NCBI GenBank assembly: GCA_017871115.1 | Contig: JAFCIZ010000002.1 | Span: 1,447,501 to 1,511,500 of the forward strand | DNA length: 64,000 nt | Direction: 5' to 3' | Source: Cunninghamella blakesleeana | Taxonomy: Eukaryota; Mucoromycota; Mucoromycetes; Mucorales; Cunninghamellaceae | Shown here: piece after piece, positions 30,620 to 42,216 of the stretch | How positions within the stretch are numbered: the first letter of the stretch is position 1 | Layout of the letters: every line of letters starts with the position of its first letter | Program-made: the position numbers and the translations under genes | Notes under the pieces: generated by a model | The model's input: the letters and a program-made list of their open reading frames with translations, nothing else | The model's database searches: none | Told to the model about the DNA's origin: nothing

Positions 30620-32275
30620 CACCTCAGTCCAAAATGCCCAAGTGTTTTGCAATTTTTAATATTTTTTGTATTTCATTTAAATATTTATTAATAAATCTAT
30701 AACAGCTAATGTATATTGTGTAGCACTAATAAAGCTCTATCTATCCATGAATAACAATTGTGAGAATACACTATTGCATGGCTTCAATATACCACATTTA
30801 AATTTTTTATTAAAAAAAATAAAATAAAAAAGAGTAGTGTACATGACATTTCTTTTTATCTAAAGCTACTAATAAGGGATACGACCACCTTTATTTTTTA
30901 TTATTAATTGACATCTGTGTGGCATTGAATTAACGACTTTAATTGCCATATCATTCATATATTTACTTTCCCAAATCACTTCAATACGTTCCCATAGTTC
31001 ATCTAGTGATTTAGCTGGTTCATCATAGTTTTTCACCAGCTGTTGCTTAAGTAATGACCACATATTCTCTATTGGGTTTAAATCTGGAGAGTATGTTGGC
31101 CAATATAATAATTCTACATTATGCTTCTGGTACCATTTTTGGGATGCAATAGATTTATGCTTAGGATCGTTGTCTTGCAAAAGTAAAACGTGACCTTTGT
31201 CAAAGTTATACCAATCCAAAGTCTTTATGAATTCATCATCCATTATTTCTAGAAATAATGGAGTATCCATGTAGGAATGTAGTCGTGATAAAAAGCCTAC
31301 ACCTTTAGCAGTGATGCAGCCCCAAACGGAAATTGAACCACCAAACCCCTTTGGCACCTCGGAGAAAGAAAAGTCTTGTCGAGGTACATTCTTTTTCCCC
31401 CAAGTCCATAAATTGCCGTCATCACCAAAACGATTCACTCTACTTTCATCTGCGAAGATAACCTTTGACCACTCCGCTTCTCCCCAATCCTTGTACCTTT
31501 TAGCAAATTCTAGGCGCTTTCGTTTGGTGCTCTTAGTTAGTGGAGGAACCGTTTTTTTTTTTCGTGCAACCAAATCCTTCCCAACAAGTACCCTACGAAT
31601 TGTTGATTTGCTAACTTTAACATTATAACTACGTCCTATGGACTTTACTGCTTCTACTGTATTCATTAATTTTCCTCGCTGGAAAGATGTCACCAAATGA
31701 GATTCGCATTCCTTAGAGATTCTATGTGGCCGACCAGCATTATTTTTAGGAATGTTCTTTAAAGTCTTACTAATGTTTAATACTGTTCCTTTAGAAACTT
31801 TAAATTTACGAGCTATATCTCTGTGTGGTTCGCAATGTTGCAAAGCTACTATTATGTCTGACTTCTTTGCTTTGTTAATTGGGTGCATTGTGAAATGTCG
31901 AAATTACGAAATTAGAGATCAATTAATTTAAAAAAAAAAAAAAAAAAACTAGATATTCAAGAAAGAAATGAAGAAAAAGTAATTCTCCGATAACGACCAT
32001 ATTTTATATAAAAAGCATAAACCAATAAAACCTATTTTTCAAAAAAAAAATTTTTTTGGGCACCAAGGTTCAAAATTGCCCAAATGAATTTTTTTTTTCA
32101 GCAACATATTACGCGGGACTGGATATGTATATAAACATAGCGCTTTTAATATAAAAGGACAATTACTAGGACATTATATTCATGCAGTATATACACATAT
32201 TTAATATAGAAATTAACTTGAATTATTTCGAAAAAAAAAAAAAATGTAAACACTTGGGCATTTTGGACCGAGGTG
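30620..32275 (-). mobile_element. Tc1/mariner element, family D, complete copy D2
   Basis: 1,656 bp, same length as D1, TA at 30618-30619 and 32276-32277. It lies in the X 5' LTR, in opposite orientation to D1. Confidence 0.95.
30869..31888 (-). CDS. Tc1/mariner transposase, family D (copy D2)
   Basis: 339 aa, same sequence as D1: HTH (HRDIARKFKVSKGTV), AGRP hinge, Asp in ADESRVNRFG, Asp in QDNDPKHKS, Glu in NPIENMW. The frame is intact. Identity between two copies 12 kb apart points to very recent transposition. Confidence 0.95.
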   Translation of the reverse strand: MHPINKAKKSDIIVALQHCEPHRDIARKFKVSKGTVLNISKTLKNIPKNNAGRPHRISKECESHLVTSFQRGKLMNTVEAVKSIGRSYNVKVSKSTIRRVLVGKDLVARKKKTVPPLTKSTKRKRLEFAKRYKDWGEAEWSKVIFADESRVNRFGDDGNLWTWGKKNVPRQDFSFSEVPKGFGGSISVWGCITAKGVGFLSRLHSYMDTPLFLEIMDDEFIKTLDWYNFDKGHVLLLQDNDPKHKSIASQKWYQKHNVELLYWPTYSPDLNPIENMWSLLKQQLVKNYDEPAKSLDELWERIEVIWESKYMNDMAIKVVNSMPHRCQLIIKNKGGRIPY

Positions 32276-32833
32276 TAGCTTTGTAGTTTAGTTTAGTTGT
32301 CAGTGAGCACCAGTATCTTGTTTTATAAGTAGATACAACTTAGTTTAGATTGATAGTTTAAAATAAAATAAATTATATAATTGGATAAAGATCAACAATT
32401 ATATAGACAAAGTAATAAAATTAAAATAAAATAAGTATAATATCGGATAAAGATCAACGATTATTATAATAAAATAATATAAAGTAATATTGGATAGTAA
32501 TCAACAATATTAATATAAAATAAAAATAATCTTTAGCTAAAAAGATGAGTTAATAGACTTATTGGTTATAATATAAGTTCTTTTATTTAAAATTAACTTG
32601 TTATTAACTGATTTTTCAAAAATAAAATAAAAATTGTCGAGTATTTATATAAAAAGGATTTGAATTTTAAATACCGATCATTGATATATATATGCTAGTG
32701 CATATATATAAGAGAGTATATATATATATCTATACTGAGTTTAAATGGGATATATATACCTATATGTATATATATAAAATAAGATTATAGTTAAGCCTTG
32801 CCCAAATATGGGAGGTTTAGCCAGAACATAACA

Positions 32834-33411
32834 GTAGATAGTTTTCTAGTTTAGTTTAGTTGTCAGTGAGCACCAGTATCTTGTTTTATAAGTAGATACA
32901 ACTTAGTTTAGATTGATAATTTAAAATAAAATTAAAATAATAAAATAAAATAAAATAAATTATATAATTGGATAAAGATCAACAATTATATAGACAAAGT
33001 AATAAAATTAAAATAAAATAAATATAATATCGGATAAAGATCAACGATTATTATAATAAAATAATATAAAGTAATATTGGATAGTAATCAACAATATTAA
33101 TATAAAATAAATATAATCTTTAGCTAAAAAGATGAGTTAAGAGAATTTAATATATAAAAATCTTTATTTCAAATTAACTGATTTTTCAAAAATAAAAATA
33201 AAAATGTCGAGTATTTATACTATTTTTTAGAAATAAGGTTTGACTTTTTATCTTCTGAGAGAAGGTAAAAGTATAGAACTTTTTATCTTCCAAGAGAAAG
33301 TAAAAGTAATATATAAACTTTTTATCTTCCCATGAAAGGTAAAAGTATAAAATAAGGTTTAAAATTTAAACACCGTTTTTGAAGTGATCCAAACGAATCC
33401 ACTTCATAACA
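32834..33411 (-). repeat. X-family LTR part (X2)
   Basis: Starts at gtagatagttttctag, which corresponds to an internal point of the X LTR, and ends CTTCATAACA. X inserted into this LTR, so its other part should lie on the far side of X, outside the window. PBS-like block at 32864-32875, hairpin 32876-32899, three copies of a ctttttatctt...ggtaaaagta repeat at about 33245-33345. Confidence 0.75.
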
Positions 33412-34759
33412 GTAGATACAACTTAGTTTAGATTAATAATTTAAAATAAAAATAAAATAAAATAAATTATATAGTTGGATAAAGATCAACAATTATAGAC
33501 AAAGTAAAAATAAAATAAAATAAATATAATATCGGATGAAGATCAACGATTATTATAATAAAATAATATAAAAAATAATATTGGATAGTAATCAACAATA
33601 TTAATTGTTGTGTGTGTTTTTGGTAAGAGTTATTTTTTGTTAAAATAAAATAAGAGAGTTTGTATTTATATTAACTATAAATAAGATAATTCCAGTGAGC
33701 ACCAGTTCTTGTTTTATAAGTAGAACGACTTAATATAATATAAAAGTAAAAAAAAAATAAAAAGATAAAATAAAATAAAATATTTAAAAAAATTCAAAAG
33801 TATATGCAAATGAATTTAAAAGTCAGAGAGTAGATTATTATATAAAAAGGGTAATAATCAAATAAAGTAATAATAAAATAATATATAAAAGTTTATATAT
33901 GTTGTATATAAATAAAAAGAGATTTCACTTAAGAAATAAAATATACTTGTTATAGTAATAAAAATGATTTCAATTAAGAAATTAATATAAAATTAAAATA
34001 AAATAAAAATAAAAATTAGTTTGGACAAATAAAATATTTATTATATAAAATATTATTTTAAAAATTTGACAAAGTAAAAAAAAACAAAAGAGAAAGAAAA
34101 ATATTCTTTCCTATTTATATTAAAACAAAATTTTATTTTAGAGAGAGAGAGAAAGAAGTCATACGGTCAAGGATGTGCGGTTGTGGATGTGCGTCTGTGG
34201 ATGTGCGTCTGTGGATGTGCGGTTGTGGATGTGCGGTTGTGGATGTGCGGTTGTGGATGTGAGCTTGACCAATTAAAACAAAAGTTAAAAAAACTTTTTA
34301 AACACCGGTAGGATCATTATCCTGCGCGACATAATATAAAATAAAAATAATCTTTAGCTAAAAAGATGAGTTAATAGACTTATTTGTTTTAATATAAATA
34401 CTTTATTATTATAATAAAAATTAACTTGTTATTAACTTCGTATTAACTGAAGTTTTTCAAAAAGAAAAGAAAAAGGTCGAGTATTTATATAAAAAAATAA
34501 ATATAAGAAAAAATATTTAATGTCAAATAAGACATTAAAAGTGTGAAAAATTAATAAAAAGAATATAAAATTTTGTTAATATAATTGATATAGAAAATGT
34601 CAAAAACTAACAAAAATAATATAAAATTTGTTAATGAAAATGATTGAAAAAGTGTGAAAAAATATCTCAGGTGGTAAAACTATTGCAGACAAATATTTTA
34701 ACCAATTAGAGTTTTAAGATCGGCTTTTGAATTGATCTAAGCGGACCCATCACGCAACA
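33412..34759 (-). repeat. X-family LTR part (X3), split by solo LTR Y3
   Basis: Begins gtagatacaacttag, again an internal point of the LTR, so X2 (or an element bearing it) inserted here. It ends CATCACGCAACA. Solo LTR Y3 interrupts at 33606-34331 with a TAAT duplication. Confidence 0.7.
33606..34331 (-). mobile_element. Solo LTR of the Y family (Y3)
   Basis: TGTTGTGTGTG...GCGCGACA, 726 bp, with 4-bp duplication TAAT (33602-33605, 34332-34335). Related to the Y LTR but with a 12-bp minisatellite (unit gtggatgtgcgg, 34158-34262) in place of the 15-bp one. PBS-like block 33692-33704, hairpin 33705-33726. Confidence 0.85.
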
Positions 34760-34944
34760 CTAGTAGTGTTGTAGATTAATTTAGTTGTTTAAAAAGTGTT
34801 GTTTCCTGTTGTGTGTATTTTTAGTAAGAGTTATTTTTGTTAAAATAAAAATAAGGGCATCATTTTCATTTCCCGAGAAAAGAGAAAAAAGAAAATGGCC
34901 AAATTTTTTCCAAATGGGAGGGAAAGGTGACATAAGCCGTTTTC

Positions 34945-34975
<31 letters not shown>

Positions 34976-35640
34976 TTAAATTGAAAATAGTCATTGACTA
35001 TTTAAGATACTCGAGACGTACCCACTTCATAACATAAGATAAAAGTAAAAATAAAAAAAGAATAAAAATAAATAGAGTATTTGAAGAAATCGAAAAGTAT
35101 ATGCAATTAATTTTAAAGCCAAAGGGTATTATTATATAAAAAAGGTATTAGTAAAATAAAATAAAATATTTATTATATAAGATGTCATTCAAGAAATTGT
35201 CAAATAAAAAAATATATCCTGTTTATATTAAAATAAAACTTATTTTTTAGAAAAAGAAGAGTAAAGAAAAAAGTTGACAGTATTCAACTGTAAAAACATA
35301 TGTATTATCGCCTAACCGCATACTTGTTTTGAGCGAGAGTATCTTGTTTTGTGAGTAGATATAAAATTTTGATTAAATAATTTAAATAAAATGAATTAAA
35401 TTAAACAATAACCAACATATTAAAAATAAAAGAAATTAATGGTAATAAAACAATTTTTTAGAGCTTTTAATAAGAAAAGGATTGATTTAAATAATAGAAT
35501 TAAAAAACAAAATTTTATTTCCTAGAGCTAAAAAGAAAAATAAACAAAAACTTTAATAATAAAATGAGTGTTCGAAAAATAAAAAAAGTAACTCGTTTTT
35601 AACTTATTCATCCGAACACAGCACAAAACTACAGATATTT
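34760..35640. repeat. Degenerate LTR relics
   Basis: A Y-like LTR start at 34807 (TGTTGTGTGTATT), an X-like LTR end at about 35034 (CTTCATAACA), then Y-like body sequence and a worn hairpin region near 35325-35370. No coding capacity; an ATA/ATAA microsatellite occurs at about 34948-34975. Boundaries are approximate. Confidence 0.55.
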
Positions 35641-35936
35641 CCTTTTTGAAATTTATTTTTGTTTGAACATATAGTAAAGCATCAATACTTAGTTTTATTA
35701 GTGAATATAACTCAAATTAAATTAAAAAAATAGATAATATAAATACAAAGAAAATAATAAAAATGTATATTTTATATGTCTTTATATTAAATCTTTATTG
35801 AGGATGTATTAAATCATGCTAATCAGCCCCACCGTCACTTTTTTTAAAACTCAATTTTTTTTTAAAAAAATTTGCTGTTTTTACTTTTTTATATTTGCTT
35901 TTCTTTCCTCAACCTATTTTTTTTGTCTTTTTAAAT
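35641..35936. other. RIX1 upstream region
   Basis: AT-rich, pyrimidine-rich just before the start codon. It holds the putative promoter of the first host gene next to the nest; no defined site recognised. Confidence 0.4.
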
Positions 35937-38900
35937 ATGGCGACAAACCATAGTATATTAAATCATATTATATCATGCTATTTGATTGATGAGACAGAAG
36001 TTCATAATCATTTACCTTTCATTATAGATTCACTTATTACACGAACACTTCTCAATGATCTTGATACGAGTGAAGAAATGTCAATAGCTCGTAGGAAGTG
36101 GACAGTACGTTTAAATGCTTTAATACAATCGAAGCACTCTTCAACGCGTTGGTCAGCTATAATGTTAATTAAAAAGACATGCGAACAATCACCTAACACT
36201 CTTTTTACACATATTCGTTCTTGGACAAATCAACTTTTAGGACTTATTTCTGTAATATATATATATATATATATATATTCATATTCATTGATATATTATC
36301 GATATATTCATTTTAACAAAAAACTGACAAATATTGATTTCTTTTTATATTTATTTTTTATATATGTATGTGTATATTTTAGAGACCTGAAAAACCAGCA
36401 GTTCATAAAATTGCTATAGAAACGTTATCATATATATTTACATATACGTCAAATAAACCTGAATTACAACGTGAAATCACTATACCAAATCTTAGCCGTT
36501 TCTGTAATACTTTATTCACCTTAGGTCAAACTGAAGAATTATTAGTACGTAAATATATTATACTCTACCATTATTAATATTATTAATATTATGCATAGAT
36601 ATAGCTGTAATTTAATTAGTATAACATATATATTTATTTATTTTGTATTATAGCCAACTGTACTCTTAGTGTTAAAAAACACCATCATTTCCTTTCCTTC
36701 CCAATCCCGTCATATTGCAGATCCTTGTATTAAACTTATTTTAAATTGTATAGACGGATCTAGCTCTTTTAATTCAAGTGTCGTATTAGCAGCTGGTCAT
36801 TGTTTAAGCGCATTACACCGTATTCCGGGAAAAAACAATTCTTCAGATCAATGGAAAACAGTAGTATTAAATTTAATTGGCTCTACCCATGTTTGTCTTA
36901 ATCAATTATTTAATACCATCGATGAAGGTAAATAATACTTTATATGTATATTAATAATAATAATAATAATATCGTCACATATATACACAATTAATTTTTT
37001 TTTTATTCTTATTTTATTTTAGAATATGAAATTTCTGATATAACAACAGTATATCCTTTGGTTAATTTTTCTCCTGATTATGTTGTATCTTTTCCAATGA
37101 TTTTACGAAGAATTCAATCTCTTATAGAATGTATTACCATTTGCTTAGGGTAAACAAGTTACAAAAAAATAAAGTTAAACATGAATGTTTGAAAATAAGA
37201 ACGCTATTTTAATTATAATTATTTAGTTCTCAAACTTTAGGTTTAGTATCTGTTCCTATTGACCAAATCATTGAACTTCTTTGTAGAATCTATAATGTTT
37301 TTGATGGATCTTTAGTAAGTTATAATTAAAATGAATATTTATTTGTTTATTCATTCTTATCTATCCTATAGCCATTAATACTTTTATTTTATTCTATTAT
37401 CCTTTTTTTTTTTAAAATCATTATAGATGCGTGAATTTAAAGATAAAAAAGAATTTACAGCTTTGATGACATCCTTACCTACTCTTCATTATAATGCCAA
37501 TAAATTACTCTCATCATTTCTTTTCAGGTATATATAAATATATTATAAATATTATTTATCTTATATTACCTAGTATTAACATTTTTTTCTTTTGTTTTTA
37601 TTTTTATGAATAAAAAAAGTTCTGGCCGTCACTTATCAAAATATAATGATTTATTTTCAAGAATCTTAATTCGTTTATTAAATGAATATGAAACTCAAAG
37701 GTAATATAAATATAAGATTATGTAGATATATAAAAATAAATTTACAGATTACTTGTACTAAATAGTTCTTTTCTTTTTTAGATTCATTAAAGTGTCTATT
37801 TATAACAATATCAGTCTCTGTTTACAATATTTTGGATATACATTTGGTGAAAAACTTTGCAAACCTTTAATTTCCAGCGTTTTGAAAGATATACAATTGA
37901 CTTCTCAAAAAGTAACTGATTCTGCTCCAAATCAAACTAAGGTAAAACAAATAAATAAATAAATAATTAACAATAATGTTATAATGCTCATATATACTGA
38001 ATAATAATAATATTTATTTTAAAAAATAGGATTCTTCAAAAAAAAGAAAGCGTAACGGATTAACCAACTCTGATGCACTAACCACAAGTAGTACTATTAC
38101 GGCATCATCGTCCTATGATATTCAGATGGCAGCACTTGATGCATTAAACAATCTTATTTCATGCTTTGGATCTTCAATGGATTTGTATTCTCGTAATTTA
38201 GTAGATAGTAATGTGATTTCTCGAATTTTATATGCAACTCAAACATCATTGGATTTAACCTCAGAAGAAGAGCAACTTGTAAAAGAAAAACTCTACAACT
38301 GCCTTTTAGTATCTATCATGAATCCTATTGAAGTACAAGCTAGTATTTTACCTCATGCTATCCGAATATTTTCTGCTGGTTTAAATGAACAAAATCATAA
38401 GGTATATATACAAGTAGTGATGCATACACATAGTTACATACATATATCAACTTCTATATATTAACTTCTATATATTATAATTTTATTATCGATTATTAAA
38501 TAGTTACAAATGATTTGCAGACATGGATTAGGTGTTTGTGATTTAATTATACACCCACGTATGCCACCTACTCAAACAACGACTAATGCAATCATGAATA
38601 AGCTCTCACAAGTTTCACAGCATAATGTTATAAATTCAGTTGACAGCAATATGGATGATTATAGTGATACTAAGGTTACAGAAAATATAGCGATTATTGA
38701 AAAGGATAATAATAATAATATATCCGTTGAAGAAACTATGAAAACTTCCACAGCTTTATTAGAAACCACAGCGAGATCATCTACAAATACCAATACTAAC
38801 AACATCATAGAATCATTTAATAATAATAATAATAACAATAATAATAAAAACAATGAATCAAAAACAGCATCGTTATCTTCTATTCCTTTGGAACCCACAG

Positions 38901-39283
38901 CAATTACAGCAACTCCATCCGTGCATTTTGGAACAACTGATATGCCTATCCTTCTTTCAGAAACAATTGAAAAGAGTGAAATTGAAACAGATAAAAGTGC
39001 AATTACGTTAGAATATTTAAACGAAAAGGAAACAACAACACAAAAATCAACCCAATTACTTGCACTTGATGATGACGATGAAGATGCTGCCATAGAACAG
39101 GATATGGATGTCTCAATAGCTCAAATAAATACGAACATTATTAAAAATAGTCAAAAAGAAATTCAGTCTAAAAACCAAAGTCAGCAACAAGCAGATATTA
39201 TTCACCTTAGTGATGATGATGACGATGATTTTGAAATGCCAGGTATTGATATGGCAGGTCCTGATTCAGATGATGATTTATAA
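35937..39283 (+). CDS. RIX1: Rix1/PELP1-like pre-60S ribosome assembly protein
   Basis: Ten exons: 35937-36251, 36383-36544, 36654-36927, 37023-37149, 37227-37314, 37427-37527, 37620-37700, 37782-37941, 38030-38401, 38504-39283 (2,460 nt, 819 aa). The first 200 residues match the RIX1 domain pattern (RWSAIMLIKKTCEQS, then IAIETLSYIF, LQREITIPNLSRF, LKNTIISFPSQSR). Helical-repeat body, a basic nuclear-localisation-like KKRKR at the start of exon 9, then a Ser/Thr/Asn-rich tail with a poly-Asn run and a very acidic end (LSDDDDDDFEMPGIDM), as in PELP1. In yeast Rix1 works with Ipi1 and Ipi3 on pre-60S particles in the nucleus. The start at 35937 was preferred over an upstream in-frame Met because it begins the conserved helix. 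Symplekin was considered and rejected. Confidence 0.82.
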
Positions 39284-39618
39284 TTCTTATTATATACATA
39301 TATTTTTTTTTATTTAATCTCACATACACCATTTTTTATAGATTCATTTTTATTTTCATTTCATATATATTTATTCATTATATATTTATAATAATAAAAA
39401 TCTTTTCATTCATATTTTGTACCTTAACTAATTTTATATAGTTTTTATTTTTTCCATTTTTTTATGGCGGAAACTTAAAAATAATATTTGTTAATTTTTC
39501 ATTTTTTTACTAAAAAAATATTCTCTTTCTTTATGTTTGTATTTACTTTATTTTATATATATAGTAAAAGGAATGAAGTTTTTTTCTTATTCTTTTTTCT
39601 TTTTCTTTTTTCAAAAAG

Positions 39619-39654
<36 letters not shown>

Positions 39655-39681
39655 GAAGGCTGCCCCTCATCATAACGCAAT
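39284..39681. other. Intergenic, RIX1 to septin-like gene
   Basis: 3' and promoter DNA, AT-rich, with a CT then AT microsatellite at about 39619-39652 just before the next start. No gene seen. Confidence 0.5.
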
Positions 39682-40971
39682 ATGTTATATAATGAATACA
39701 ATCTAGAATTATCAGGTCAAGCTATTAGGCATAAAGATAAGATTTGCTCTTTAAATATCATGGTGATTGGTGATATAGGGTTAGGCAAAACCACTTTTGT
39801 TAGAAGGTTTTACAATGCGATAAAAGACAATATTGTAAAAAACACGTTTAAAGAAACCATACCAAATATTATTAGCGATCCTTTGCAAACCACTAAAGAT
39901 CCTTATACCATATCAATGCATATAAAGCAGCAGCAATATTATCACCAGCATCTTTTCTTATCTATTTTAGATATGCCTGGTTTCAACCCCAAGTTATCAA
40001 TGGATCAACAATTACTTTCTTTTACAGAATATATTGATCATCAATATGAACAAACTTTTACGGAGGTATATAATACATAATAAAGAGGAATGTATATAAG
40101 TATAATAAACATATATGTATACTATTATTAATGCATACTATATACTGTTATTATTTTTATTAAAAATAAAAATAAATTAAAATTGAATAAATAATAGGAA
40201 ACAAAATTAAAACGAGATACAAAAAGAAAAGATCCACATATTCATGCTTGTCTTTATTTTATTAATGCGAATTGTATCAATAGTTTAACGGATAAAGATC
40301 TATATATGATGAAACAATTAGCAAATCGAGTTAATGTTATACCAATAATAGGCAAGACAAATTTTACTACAGCTAACGAACAACAATTGGATAATTTTAA
40401 AATAATGTTTCGTCGCTGTTTATTTGATTTATTTCAATATCCTGTATATGGCTTTATTCATTTGGATGAAGATGAAGATGAAGATGAAGGTAATAGTAAT
40501 AATCATTATGACCAACCACAACAATCGCTAAAACAACAAAGTAATTACAACATCTATTTTAATCAATATAATTCTGGATCTAAAAAACTTGATCAAATAA
40601 TTGAAGCATTAATATCTTACCCTAAACAAGATGAAGATGAAGAAGACGAAATAATAGCTATGATCGATTACTTAAAAAATATACCACTGCATTTTGTTGA
40701 AAAAAGTAAACGTGAAACAACAACGGCAGATGATAACCATGGTGACAATCAAAATAAAAATCAAATTAAACCCATAGGACAACAACAACAGCTAAATTGT
40801 TGTCAATTTGAAAAGTTAATAGACCTTTTATTGTTAAAACATCGAGATCTGCTTCGCATTGATACATATAAACGATTTTATGAACAGTATCGTATAAATA
40901 AATTATTAAATCAACAAATTCGTGATATGATTCTTATAAAATCAAGAGGAAAAAAAATAGTTTTAAAATGA
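39682..40971 (+). CDS. Divergent septin-like GTPase
   Basis: Exons 39682-40065 and 40198-40971 (385 aa). P-loop GDIGLGKTTF at residues about 31-40, switch-II motif LDMPGF, the septin block LYFINAN...LTDKDLYMMKQLANRVNVIPII, and the closing helix CQFEKLIDLLLLKHRDLL...RFYEQYR all fit septins. Unusual points: the G4 motif usually AKAD reads GKTN, the WG strand before the last helix is not recognisable and is replaced by a charged Gln/Asn-rich insert, and there is no C-terminal coiled coil. Septins form filaments at septa and bud or hyphal necks. This could be a specialised, perhaps non-hydrolysing subunit, or a septin-derived GTPase with another role. Start is the first Met after a pyrimidine/AT tract. 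Confidence 0.75.
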
Positions 40972-41041
40972 TTTATTTAAAAAATAAAAAATATTACATG
41001 CATCACCTACACCTACACCTACACCTACACCTATATAAATA

Positions 41042-41074
<33 letters not shown>

Positions 41075-41099
41075 GGTCTTTTTTTTGTTTAAAAAAAAC

Positions 41100-41999
41100 T
41101 TAATGTCTAAATCCATTTCGTAAAGTTTCTGTTGCTCTTAGACTAATGCTTCCGGTCGATAACCCAGTCTTTTTTTTCGCTTTGTTCATTTCATTGATAG
41201 CTGCAACAATTTCATTCATATTCGTTTCCAATACCATACCACCTTGAATGATTTCTGATAATATATAATGTACTTCGTCAAAATGAAATATCTAATATAA
41301 CAATTATAATAGTCATAAAATAAAGTAAAATTAAATAAAATCAAATATCTTATTTTTTAAATATCAAAATAATATATATATATATATATATATTATATAA
41401 ATATCACTGTAAAAAGCTTACCAAATCTAATTCACAAACGTTTTCAAAACATCTATCTAAACTTTCAACAAATACCTAAATAGCAATATCAATATCAGTA
41501 TAAATAAATATATATATAATTAAGCGTTTTTCCATATTCATATATGTATTTATATAACATATTCTTGTATTCTTATATATATATATATATATATTATTTA
41601 CTTGAATTAAATCCAAAATACCAAGTTCACTTTCACTTTCATCCACAACAAAAACAAAGTATAAAGTTGCATAATGTCGATAAATAACTCTAGTATCTTT
41701 TCCACCTAATAATTTACTACCCTCTAAAAAGTTACAAGCCGTGTCTGGACGTTTTGATACTAAGGAATAAATTTCTTGAACTAATGCTTGTTGTGTTGCT
41801 ATATCCTATAATAGTATTTTGGAGAAAGAATTATGTATATATATATAAATATATATTGCTCTTTTTTTTTTTTCTTTTTCTTTTTTTTTTTTCAAATTTG
41901 TCTTTTATTATTATTTATATTGTTGTTTACAATTTGTTGATAAAATTTAATAAGACGTGGTTTTCCATGGTTATTAAATATTAAAACTGATTTAATCAT
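41100..41999 (-). CDS. APS3: AP-3 adaptor complex sigma subunit
   Basis: Exons (minus) 41931-41999, 41602-41805, 41422-41475, 41100-41291 (172 aa). Begins MIKSVLIFNNHGKPRLIKFY and continues with FLEGSKLLGG, VIYRHYATLYFVFVVDESES, ELGILDLIQVFVESLDRCFE, NVCELDLIFHFDEVHYILSE and GGMVLETNMNEIV, the complete longin-like sigma fold with AP-3 type features. It is the small subunit of AP-3, which sorts cargo from endosome or Golgi to the vacuole. Its start lies 217 bp from the divergently transcribed hydrolase gene, so the two probably share a promoter region. Length is normal for the family. Confidence 0.93.
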
Positions 42000-42216
42000 A
42001 ATATATATAATAAAAGACTTTGTAAATAAAATGGATAAAAAACTAAAAAATAAAAAATAAAATGAAGGCGAAAAAGAAAAAAGGATGAAACAAATAAAGT
42101 ACCGCTTCCCAAAAATGGGTGGGGGATAAAATTTTTTATAAAATAAAAAACCCCGCCTTTTTCTTTTCTTCACTCTCTCTCTCACTTTTTCTTTTTTTTA
42201 TTTTAAAATAAACACA

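Larger units (their letters stand above)
1..32833 (-). mobile_element. Ty3/gypsy retrotransposon X, dispersed by nested insertions
   Basis: Reading right to left: 5' LTR (30556-32833, split by D2), PBS, gag (30380 down to 26928, split by C3/C4), protease region (26927-26232 and 9018-7719, split by C'), the start of RT, then directly the middle of integrase (6034-5525) across C1, and the integrase C-terminus (2174-1961) across B. The 3' end lies left of the window beyond B'. Family membership rests on the gag-pro-RT-IN order, the protease motif LIDCGAA, RT-start and integrase similarity to Y, and the frameshift heptamer shared with Y. Most of RT and RNase H is missing. Confidence 0.85.
30556..32833 (-). 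repeat. X 5' LTR, split by D2
   Basis: LTR pieces 30556-30619 and 32278-32833 (about 0.62 kb together), starting TGTTGTGTAAATT and ending GAACATAACA. PBS-like block at 32301-32312 with a hairpin at 32313-32336. An AT palindromic tract occupies 32680-32775, the slot where other LTRs here have minisatellites. It ends directly in another LTR of the same family. Confidence 0.85.

Noticed and set aside
35937..39283. Symplekin/Pta1
   Set aside because: Helical repeats and size would fit, but the N-terminal blocks and the acidic tail follow the RIX1/PELP1 pattern better.
41892..42185. Larger first exon for AP-3 sigma starting near 42185
   Set aside because: The upstream residues are hydrophobic low-complexity sequence from the shared promoter; homologues start at MIKSVLIFNN.
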